Below are positions 34,901 through 46,467 of a stretch of DNA of 64,000 bases, one piece after another. The stretch is from assembly GCA_030062745.1 (NCBI GenBank), contig CP099839.1:44528796-44592795 (forward strand), in the 5' to 3' direction. The translations under genes and the position numbers were made by a program. Numbering within the stretch: position 1 is the first letter of the stretch; each line of letters starts with the position of its first letter. Below the pieces are notes generated by a model. It searched no databases and was not told the origin of the DNA. It was given only the letters and a program-made list of their open reading frames with translations. Origin of the DNA: Capitulum mitella. Taxonomy: Eukaryota > Arthropoda > Thecostraca > Pollicipedomorpha > Pollicipedidae.

Positions 34901-37900
34901 GCGGATCACACTGCGGACCTGGGTGTACCCCCGGATCACACTCCGGACTCGTGTGTACCTCTTAGATCACACTCCGGACCTGGGTGTACCCCTGGATCAC
35001 ATGCCGGGTCTGGATGCACCCTGGGATCAAACTTTGGCCTTGGGTGTCCCCGCGAACCACACTCCGTACCTGGGTGTACCCCCAGATCACACTCCGGACC
35101 TGGGTGTACCTTCCAGATCACACTGAGGACCTGGGTGTACCGCCGGATCACACTCCGGACCTGGGTGTACGGTCGGATCACACTCCTGATGTGGTTGTAC
35201 CCTCAGACCACGCTCCAGACCTGGGTCTACACGTCACAGGCCCGAATCACAGTCAGCGGCTCTTGTTGTCAGTCACTGGTCGGGGCGCTGGCAGGAAATT
35301 CTGGCGCCACGCCTGGTCTTCGGGCCCGTGCCGGTATCACTGTATCACTTGCGACGGTTCCCCAGGTATTGTCGACTTTCGTTGCGGTTTTCGGCCCCAG
35401 GGTAGAGTGATCATTTCTAGTTTGGCCGTCTGGGTGGTGGTGTTTCCAGCTTCTGCTGAAGAATTTGGGGACGTGGTTCTGCATTCCTGCCGATGGTTTC
35501 CGAACGTGAGCGCGTACGTTCTGCCACCCCTCGCGTCTGTTCGCGATGCAGAGGCCGACTTCCGGCGGCGTTTCCGGGGATTTCCGTGGATCGACCGCGT
35601 CCTGCGTCCGCCGCCACGTCGGCGCCGGATGAGCGGGCCATTGCATCGGGGCGGCGCGCTATCGCCGACTTCCGGGCCTTTCCGGTTACGGACGGCTGTG
35701 TGCCGCCGGACGGGCGCGCCAACCCTCTGGCGACTCGATTTTCCCATATCCATGTAGGCCAGATTCTGCCGGATTCCGGCCAACATTTTGCCGGATCTGT
35801 TTCCACATTAAGCCCGGGCTGGAGGCTGGACGTGACCGAGATGCTCAGACGGCCACCTGACATTTGGCGCTCTATCTGGATGCTATAATGCCGCTATCAC
35901 GGCCTGACAGGCGGCAGCGAGTGGCTGATGGCCGTTGATTAAACAGCTGGCGGTTTTTTTCGGGGCAAAGTGCCTGGCGGTCCAGTCTGTCTCCGGGCGT
36001 GCTGCGGCCGCCGGTCATGGGTCCGGAGGCCGTTCCAGGACGGGACGGCGGCCGACCGTCCCGCGACTTCCAGTCTCGTGAAGCCGAGCGCTGACTCGAG
36101 CCTGGCTGGCGGACTCGAGCCACGCGTCACGCCGAGCAGGATCGGGCTCCGCGGAATGTTTCTGGGCGGGCTCTGTTTCGTGACTGATGGAATCCCCTCG
36201 TGAGTGCACGACGCACGCCTCGTGACGTCGGCAGGGACGCTGTCCGGTATCGCGCCCCTCGGTGACGTGTCCGCGTGCGACACGGTCCGTGCTGTGAGCG
36301 GATCCATCGTAGAGCAGGGCTCTGCCCGCTCGGCCTCGGTTGTCCATCGTCGCGTGTCAGGTGGTGGCGTAGGTCGTGCGGGTATTTTGTATTCGCCGCC
36401 GGTCGTGACGCTGGCTCGCAGGCCTATCGAGCGGCCTGCCTGTTGGAGGCGAGGTCAGGTCAGACGTTTCGAGCCGCGCAGTCGGTCTGCGCCAGCACAG
36501 ATGCGCGGCTGCACCGGGGCCTTCTCTGTCCGCCGGCGGCAGGCTTAGTCACAGTGATCTGGGAAAACGAACGGTGACCATCTGAGAGGGTCGCGGGGAA
36601 GGGAAACACCACGCCACTCTGGAGGTTGGACGGCGAAGCGGGATGCCCGGATTGAGGTTGTGGCTGCAGACGTTGTGATTGGTGTATAATGTTGGCTGTG
36701 CAGGCGGTGGCGGGGCGTTCTCGTGATGGACAGCAGGTTTACTGGCGCGAGACTCGGCCGTCACATCACCAACCTCCAGCGGAGCGTGGCCGCCTGGTGA
36801 TGCTGCCGGCTGACGAGATTTGAAACCAGGCGGCCGTCGGGCAGCAACAGATTCCTTTGGGAGGTCTTTCTGGGAGGGATGAGGGGCGGAACCACCCCGG
36901 CAGGCGTTCCGTTTGTTTACCGACTGGGGGCAGGCACGCGCCGGACCGGTATAAAGCCTCCGAGCGGTTTACGACGACGTTAAACCGTCGCAGGTCCGGG
37001 CGTCGTCCACCCGCTGCTCGCCGGCCGCCGTTGCCCCGCGCGGCCCCAGTTTTGCCTTTCCCCGCCCTGGTCAGTCGAGTCTGTGTGTGGGTCGGCGCGC
37101 CAGTTTTGCCTTTCCCCGCCCTGGTCAGTCGAGTCTGTGTGTGGGTCGGCGCGTCAGCCCCGCACCGCCAGTCAACATGGCGGCGGCGTCATTTCTGCTC
37201 CTGCTGCTGCTGTTGGTCGCATGTTCGTCGTCGACGCCGACCGTCACTGGTCTCAGTCTTGTCGCACGTAAGAGCCGCAACGTCCCGTTCCTCCGCTTGC
37301 GGAGGATCTCAGTTACCCGGCGGTCCGTTGCAGCTAGTTTTTGTAGATTTGGTACCCAGAACAGTTCTGCTCTGCATAAATGTTTTTGGGGTGTGGCTTT
37401 ATGGTTTGGAAACTGCGTTCCGGTATGCACCGTGCCCCCCTGTCTGGTAATGTGGAATGCTAGGCTCCACGGTATAGCTTTAAAACATAGCCACACATAC
37501 CGCTGTTAGCGTCCATTTTCCTTGGACTCAATTTTACACAAATTTTTGTGTGATGTGAGTGCGTTGAGAAAAATAAAAAAATCCACACATTATTCACTGG
37601 TGTGTGTTTATTTTCAAGTTCACAGAAATGTGACGTTCTGTGATTTGCCAGTTCCGACTTCCTGCCTTTTGTGCGTGCGTCTCAAGGGCGCGTGAAACGG
37701 GGGGCAGGGGCAGCGCCCCCCAATTGTTTGAAATTTAATATTGACCCTATGGGCGTTGACTGGAAAGGAAAGGACCCAGAGACCCTCTTTGCCTCCCCCC
37801 CTAACCGTGGGGGTGTTTTCGTGCCCCTGGTGTGTCTTGTTGAATTTTAAGTAGCACTGAAAACATTGGGTAATAATTAAAATAACTCCTCCTCGCTCAT

Positions 37901-40509
37901 ATGCCAACCTGTTTTGCCAGTGCCTGCTATAACCATTGTCAATAAAATTGTTGTTTGTTGGTGTTACGTCTCGTTTAATGTATCACTTCGTTTTAGAATC
38001 ATTTGTGAGATGCATCGGGTCATAATTTTTTGGGCGCTGTCGGGCTCATTAGTGTGCATTAGCAGCGTGCATTAGCGAAACCAGTTTGGACAGGCAAAGG
38101 GCTGGCAAAGGAGACGTGATTTTCGGTGGCATAAATTCGCAAAGCGTCGCATCCCCAGCTTCCGGCCTGTCCGCACGATTCCTCGGCCTGTTGCTGAAAT
38201 GTCCGGCATCTGTTTCCTGAGCCTGCTGTCAGATAAAACCAGAGCAGAAAGGATGTTCCTTCGTCAAGGCTTTGCGATGCTTGCGCCCACGAGCCACACC
38301 GACGTGAGATTTGAGCTCTCCTGTGCTCGCTGGTTGCCACAATGTAAAATCGTGAGCCATTTATTTTGTCGCGTGCAGTGTCGCCTTTCGGAATTCCAAG
38401 CAGTTCCGAATTGAATCAGACAGAAATGTAAGCTTTGGTGACAGTTGCCAGTCGTAAAGTTGAAATGACATCGCCGGCGGCCCGCTGCCGCTGCAGTGGG
38501 AGCTATTTGGCCGCGGGGATTGCAGTCGAGAAGTCGAGAAGGGAAGCACCCCTGTCGAGAAGCAGCGTCTGGCGGGCTTCGGCCGGTAAGCCTCTAAGCC
38601 GGCTGCCAGTTCCGCCGGCACGAGCAGTGTACCGTTCAGACCACCCAGCCACGCCTCCGCGCCCAACCCTGATAGCGTTTCGCCGCTCGGGCTGGCGCCG
38701 CGTCCGCTCGGAGGCGGACGTTAGCAGGATGCAGGGCCCGACGTGAGGGCCTTTCGGGGTTACAGGAGATCCGTGTGGTCGCCAGCGGCCGGCGCCTGTG
38801 TGGGTCGGCTCGCCCGCTGGCCGGGCGCGCACGACGCGACGGCCCGTCGCCGTCCGTTGCGCAACTGAGGCCGCGCCGTGTGAGTGACCGGGCCGCCGTG
38901 TTTGGGTTTGGCGGGATGCACGCGAGGGTCTCGTGCGATGCGTGAGGCGCGGGTTGTCCTGCTGCGCGCCGGCCCAGTGTGGCCTTGCAAGCGGCGGCGT
39001 TCTGCCGGCTCGGTCGGGGGAGCCGCCGGGCGCGGAGGCCGAGTCCAGTCCCGGTCCCGGCACGGCTGCCGGCGCCGCTCTTCGCCGGGCAGCGGTCGCC
39101 CTGGCGACTGAGACCTCAGCATGCCGGAGACGCGGCGCTTTGACCCCGCCTGACTGACGGGTGCAGTAGCCCGCAAATGTCTGTCAGTCCCGTATTTTTC
39201 TCGACGGGGCCGTGTTTGTCATTTAACTCACTGCGCTCGGCGCTCCTGGTATAACAGAGAGTAAATAGATCGGTGGAGTTCGGGAAATTTCAGCGCTCTT
39301 CTGTCATGCCATTTTAGGATGCCATTCGTGCGCCGGAAAAAGCCTTTTTTCAGAGACTCGTGCTTCTTTGATACAACTGTGGTCTCTGCTTCTGGAGTCT
39401 GCAGGACTGTAGGATCAGAAGAATCTGCAGGAGCGCTGTAGGATCTCTGGAGTCTGCAAGAGCTTTGCAGCGTCTCTGGAGGCCACTGGGAGCTTTGCAG
39501 CCTATTGGGAGTGTGCAGTTGCTCCGGATGCTCTCTGAATGCGTGGAGGCTGCAGCGAGTGTTTGGTGCGGGAGAGGGTGACCGGAGCCGGGCCTGGGTG
39601 ACCGCCGCGCCATTTGTCTCTGGGACAGCGGACGACTGCGGCCGATCGAAGCCCGGCCGGGGTCGGGTCGACCGCTCGTCGGGTCGCTCTCGGCCGCTCA
39701 GGAGGCCCGCTGGGGGCTGTGAGCCGCGCACCAACGCCGTCCGACTTTCAGCGCTAATGGCGGCCGCGCGCCGGCGAATCCGCGCGCCGCCGCTCGATAG
39801 CCGGGTCTGCCGCCGGCGGCCGGCGTTCTGCCGGCGCTCTGCTGATGCTTGGCAGCCGACGCGTGACATTCTGCTGGTTTTCTGCGATGGTCCGCCGGTG
39901 TTGTGCTGACGACCTGCTGATGCCCTGCTGATATTCTGCAGCCGACGCGTGGTGCTCTGCCGGTGCTCCGCCATCCTGGCGCCTGGTGTACTGCAGCCGG
40001 TGCTGGTTTGTGTTCTGACGCTGGTGCTGGGTGGAGGCCATCGGCGATGGGGCTTCGTCACTTTGGTAACATTTTGATGATTGCTGCAGTTCGGGTCATG
40101 GTTTGTTTCCGGCCGAGGGGTTTCTCAGAGGTCATTTGTTTCTGCGGCCGAATCGGATGGGAATATGACATCGTGACGTAGTGACATGAATTCCAGACTT
40201 CTGTATGATTCGACTGGGGGGGGGGAAGCTCCGTTCCGAATCATACTCTGTTTGCTGAATGGATTTTGTTTCTGACTCAACGCAGTTTCCCAAAACTGAA
40301 TCGAAAATGAAGCCTGTTCCGGGATTGATTTCACTAAAATCCACCAATGAAATAAGCCATTGGGATCGATTCCAGGTCTGAAACGTACGTGCATACGTAC
40401 GTACATATAATGCATGCATGCGTGCATGGATACGCGTATACATACATACAGACATACATACACAGACACATACATACATACATACATACATACATAACGC
40501 ACGCACATA

Positions 40510-40554
<45 letters not shown>

Positions 40555-43500
40555 ATCTACTCTGTATCTACACACAGTGGAGGCGGGCATTCCGTTGGCG
40601 GCTAAAGCCATTAGTCCATTCTCGGCAGGCAGAGAGCAGTGGTGCGGTCTGAGCGGCGTTGCCGTTCGAGAGTGATCCTCGGCGGCCGCTGCAGTTGCCG
40701 GGTCCGTACCGCCGGCTCGGCTGAGGGTGGTCCCGGTCGCGGCCGGCTGACGCGCCTCGGCGTCGACACGCGCTGATTGCCGGTAACGGCGGCGGCGGCG
40801 GCACGCTCGCTATTGGGTCGGCCGGCGGCGGCCAGGGGTCGGGCCGGTATGTCGCGCCAATAGCCGCGATGGCAGTTCGCGTCGGCGGCGACGGTGACGA
40901 CGGCGCCGTCCGTTGCGACCGCTCCGTCGTATTGCGACGGCGGAAAATTGCCGTTTGCCCGCGATGACAAACGACTGTGCTTTGGGCGGGCAGGCGACGG
41001 AATTTTCGAGCGGAGCAGTCTCTCTCAGCTAACGGATCAATGGGGTTTTTGAGGAAGGAATATAGCGTAAGATATTCTGCGATTTGTGACGCAAGTTAGG
41101 GGTGTGTGAAGAAAAGGAAGCCTACTTCTTTGCCCGATGTCTGTTGTGTTTTCAGTGAAGCATGTTTCTGCAAATTGAACGGTGTACTTAAAACGGCAAG
41201 TTTGCTCAGGAGATGTTACGGCAACATTTGGGCTGACATTATGTTTTAACTGATGGACGGCAGCCGGCCTGGCCCGTCCGCTCAGCTCTGGCTCGGCCGG
41301 CGCCAGCGGCCTCCTGAGAGCAGCAACTGTTTGGAGCTTCCCTGAATCGCCCGCGGGCTCCGGAAACAGCTCGGAAACTTTTCCCCTCGGCGGGAAGTTA
41401 GCGCGCCGTATTTCTGCGCCGGCCGGGAGCGGGTGAAATGACGGACCGGCGCGTCGCTGCCGTCAGATAGTTTGCCGCGGTCCGAGCTGATTTCGAATGG
41501 GGTGGTCGGAGCAGAATCGCTTGCCGTGAACGTGAGCCGGCCTCAGTGCTCAGCACCTCTGGCCGCTGGGACCTGCTGTGTCCGCCCGATGCCCATGTGC
41601 GGTGGATATGGCCGCAGGGGTCTGGACCGGCCCCGGTCGTAATTTTGCGCGACGTTTTACCGCCCGCGGTACGACTTTCGACTGCGCACTTTGCGAACCG
41701 GGAGCGGTACTTTGCGACTGATTCGGTCGATTTGGCCGCGCTCTAATAAGTGGCCCCGGGATGAAGCGTCGGCCTTGACGACTGGGGCAGCGACACGGTC
41801 TCAACGTCGGAAGCAGTAAAACTAGTGAACGCGTTGGTATTGCCTCAAGAAGGCGTCTTTTTCTTCTTCATTAACACTGGAAGGCAGTAGGGTCTTCTTT
41901 GTCGTTGGCTGTTTTCAGAAGCTTTGGGAAAACACGCCCGACGCTTTTCTTAGTAGGTCTGGTGTTTGGCAGCCAGACGAGCCTTTGGTGTTTTATCAGC
42001 TGAGGGTATTCTGTGTTGTTGCACAGTGGGTGGTTTGCGACGGGTAATTTCGCGCGGCCTGAGCCTCTCATAGACCAGCTGCGTGTTGGCTCTAACCGCA
42101 TTAAGCCGTCTGGTGTACTTGGCTCGTCCATTGCCGAGTTTGCGGAACCACTCGTTTTCTGGTGCAAGACGTCTGAAGGTCGCTTGTTGTCTCCAGTCTG
42201 TTACGTTGCAATGAAATACTGGAGAGCTGCTTTTCACCTGAACAAAGTGACGTTTTTGGAATTAACAGTCTCAGATCCGTGCTGTTAATATGGGTTGCCC
42301 AAAGGGTCGGACTGTCCGTCGACGGCGATGGTCGTTTTCCGATTCGGCGCAATTATCTGCACCTGTAGTGGCCATCGGGCCGCCGTGCGCGATCCAGCGC
42401 CGCAGCGGTAGCGTCCGTCCGCTGCGTCCCGGCCGCTCCGCCGGCTCACGCGAGCTCTGCCTCCGTTCCAGCCAGTCGGAGCTGCGACGACACCCAGTTC
42501 CGCTGCAACAACGGCCGCTGCATCATCTCGCGCTGGCAGTGCGACGGCGACGACGACTGCGGCGACGGCAGCGACGAGAACCCGCAGCACTGCGGTAGGT
42601 CGCCACAGTGTCGGCCGCGCCGGGCCCGGCGACGGCGGCGCGGAGGCGTCCGGTTTCACCGCGATGCAGTCATTGGTTTCCGTCCATCTTCCCCCTCCAC
42701 CCCTCCCCCACGACGGTGCTGTCTCCAACAGCACCGCAAATCCCGAGGGGAAATATCCTGTCAGCTTGCCCAGTGAGTCCTGCTCCAGCAGTGCTTCGTT
42801 TACACAGTATCACAAGTTAAGTAAATCGAATCCGAAAATGTTTTAAAACGCAGAACCCCAAAGTTAGACGTTACATTAACGACTCTGAGTTGTTGACTCA
42901 GAGCTTCCCCGCTGTTTGGCCTGGTCGGAGCAGCGCCTCTTGCTGACGGGACGCCCAGCCTCACCGCCGTCTCTCCCGCTGTGTTTCCGCGGGTGTGACG
43001 GTGCCGGCCGGCGCAGTGGGGCCGCCGCCGAGCCGCCTGGGACCGGCCTGCCTGCGTCGGCCGGACCGCCTCAGCCGCCCCGAGATGACGACCCGTCAGC
43101 TGCGATGATGTATTGCGGCTCGGCGGGCGTCGTCTGCCCCCCCCCCCCTCCCGGGCGCGCGGGCGTCGGACGCAGGCCGGCCGATTTTGCGGGGACGGCC
43201 CGCCGGCCGGAGGTCCGGAGCCGTCGAAGGCCGTCCGCCGGCGCCCTTGCGTCCGACTTCGGCCGGGTGCTCTTTGTCAACAGCTCCTGCGCCGGTCGCG
43301 CCTGGCAGCCGCGAGTCCCGGCCAAACCTCCCGTCCCAGACGCGCTCCCGCCGCCGTCGGCTGCCTGCCGGGCATTTGTGTGAGCGCGTATTGAGCTGCG
43401 TCGGGCGCGACCGGCGGCGTGGGCGACTGGGTGGCGGGCCGCCCCGCCCCCGCCCCCGCCTTCGCCGCCGCCCATCTCTGACGCTCGACTACACGGTCGG

Positions 43501-46409
43501 CCGTCTGTTACAGCCGAACGCGATTGCCCGTCTGATCATTTCCTCTGTGGGAACGGCACGGCACTGGCGTGCGTGCCCACGCACTGGGTCTGCGACGGTG
43601 AAGTCGACTGTCCGGACGGCTCGGACGAGCGCAACTGCTGTAAGTGCGGGCGCTGCGTCGCGGGCGGCTAACGTACTAACCCCCCTGTGGTTTGCCTACA
43701 GCCGCGCGGACGTGCGCTGACGACCAGTTTGCATGTAAAAACGCGTCCGGGGAGTGCGTGCCCATCACCTGGCTGTGTGACGGTACCGCCGACTGCAGCG
43801 ATTCCAGCGACGAGGCCAACTGCAGTAAGCATCCCCGGCTAATGTAGTTCCCCGCCTGTACTACCGCCGCTCACTCTCGGTGGCTTCTCTTCTGCGCATG
43901 CTGGCCTGTCCCTTGCTTTTCAGACATGTGAGATTGAAAAGGTAGGCGGTGCGCATTTGTGTCTGCTTTCTGGCTCTGCAGATAATTCGAAAGAACCGTG
44001 TGTCAGCTATCTGTAATGGGTGCCAGTGTTTCCGACTTTCAATTCTTCCAGCTGGTCCATTTTCGTTCGGAAACTCTCAAGCCCTTTTCAACAATCCGAA
44101 CGTTTCTCAAAGTTTTGTGCATCACGTTGTGATTGACAAAACTTATTTACTGAAGTTTCCGAAAATGGGATTTTCTAAGTTTCCCATCGACGGAAAACAT
44201 TTTCGGACACCGCTGTTGGTAGTTGATGGCGTTTTCAATTCTTTTCGAAACAACTGAATAACTCTTTCTCCTCTTCAACTAATGCTCAGGTAACTGATGG
44301 CCCGGTGAGCTTAATTTTTCATCCGAAATGCCCGTGGCCATAGCAATCGCGTTTGAGCACTCCATTTTGCGCCAGTTAATCTGGAAGTGGGCCTGAATTG
44401 AACGAATGGGCGGCCGTCTCCGCTGGTCGGCGCCGGTCGGACCCGAGCCGCGACGCCGTCAGCCGGAGCGGCACGGCCCGGACAGAGGGTGTGAGGCTGC
44501 CAGGACGGCCCGGACAGAGGGTGTGAGGCTGCCAGGACGGCCCGGACAGAGGGTGTGAGGCCGCCAGGACGGCCCGGACAGAGGGTGTGAGGCCGCCAGG
44601 ACGGTCCGGACAGAGGGTGTGAGGCCGCCAGGACGGCCCGGACAGAGGGTGTGAGGCCGCCAGGACGGCCCGGACAGAGGGTGTGAGGCCGCCAGGACGG
44701 TCCGGACACCAGTACCGTCACCAGCTGGACTGATGGCCCGGACAGAGGGTGTGAGGCCGCCAGGACGGTCCGGACACCAGTACCGTCACCAGCTGGACTG
44801 ATGGCCCGGACAGAGGGTGTGAGGCTGCCAGGACGGTCCGGACAGAGGGTGTGAGGCCGCCAGGACGGCCCGGACAGAGGGTGTGAGGCCGCCAGGACGG
44901 TCCGGACACCAGTACCGTCACCAGCTGGACTGATGGCCCGAACAGAGGGTGTGAGGCCGCCAGGACGGTCCGGACACCAGTACCGTCACCAGCTGGACCG
45001 GTGGTCCGGACAGAGGGTGTGGGGTCGGCCGGGACTGGCGCGCCGCCGGCTCGTTGCGGCCCGATGAACGCTGCGGAGGACGGCGGCGCCGGCCGGCCGC
45101 TCTCTTGCGGGCCGTGTCGGACAGCGGGTCGTGGTCCCGGCGGACCGGCGGCCGACGGGTGATCGCGCCGCCGCGGCGGCGGTCGGCTGGCCGAGGTCGC
45201 CGGCTGGCTGCCCGGCCCACCCGGCCCGCCGCCGCCGCCGCCGCCGCCGGCGTCGGAACCTGCACCCAGCGACCGCCAAGAGCGGGCTTCGGTGAAGAAG
45301 TCGCTCGTATTGGTCCTCTGGGGCGTAGCTCAAACTGGTAACGTCTGGGAGACATCCAGGGAATGAGGTGAATTAGACTAGCTGCGCAGAAGGCCTTCTC
45401 AGAGGATTTACTTTGTCAAATTTACTTTAGTCAAAATAGTCCTTTACTTAGAATTAGTACATATTTCCGTGCTTATAAAAATTTTCCGTGCTTTTTATTT
45501 GTAAAATGATTATCAGTTAGAAAAATGCGGTTGGTTTCAAGTCCCATTCATTGAAGGACTCTAAGCCCGATTATTCATTTAGGTTGCTGTGCACTAGTTT
45601 ACAACAGTTACTGCAGTGATTATGTACAGACCGTCCATTGCGACATGGCCAGGAATAAATGTACAATAGGCTGAAAAGAAAGCCGTTTGACCATACTCAG
45701 CGAAGGAATTGTACATGCTTGTGAGCGCCACTGGTGCGCTTTTTGCATCATTTTTACGTATTTCTTTCCAAGCTGTCTGGTAGGTAGGTGGTAGCCAGCA
45801 CAACTTCATACCGCTTGGGATGCATTGCAAATGACCTAACGGTGACTAAATACATTGTCGGGAAGAGAGTGTTCTCTTAGGACCTTGCAGGGGCGGCGCC
45901 ACGGATTTGTGACGGTGGAATACTACCAGGGGCGCGGCCCTCTTGAAAGGCACTTCATTTTACGATTAACGATCTTAACAATAAAAAAACTCGTCGCTTA
46001 TCTGGCCGAAAAGACGGTTCGCAAAAATCCAAGAACCAGTGGTATGCTTCACCTCGTTTCACCTCACAATTTACGATAATGGTGTGGTATTGTGTATAGG
46101 CAGTACCCCACAAGCAAATGACTGTGGGGTGCTGATACCTCACGTACGACACGGGGGCGCTGCCCATTGTACCTTGATACACATCCAAATTGTGCCGTAA
46201 GTCGCCGCATTAGACTTCCAACAACTGGCATTACAGTGCCACAAATCAAATGTCGTCGTCGACCGGCACTCTCCTACGTAGATACGTAGTTTTGCATGTC
46301 GCAAGCCTTTTGTGTATGAACAAATGCATTACGGTGGACAAAAAAAACCCAGTTGTTCGTTGATAATTGACGAAAGGAACTGTCTACTCTCTCGCCCCAC
46401 TCTGAAACA

Positions 46410-46467
<58 letters not shown>

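Noticed and set aside
34984-35757. 257-codon plus-strand ORF
   Set aside because: Its first part is the translated 30-bp minisatellite; the period is divisible by three, so openness is an artefact.
39228-40061. 277-codon minus-strand ORF
   Set aside because: It overlaps a degenerate TCTGGAGTCTGCAG-type tandem repeat; the protein is repetitive and resembles no family.
44311-44721. Minus-strand ORFs with repeated [17 protein letters not shown] peptides
   Set aside because: Direct translation of the 32-bp minisatellite inside an intron.
44475-45030. Array of regular repeats suggestive of CRISPR
   Set aside because: Units are contiguous or alternate with another fixed repeat; there are no unique spacers, and the host is an intron-bearing eukaryote.
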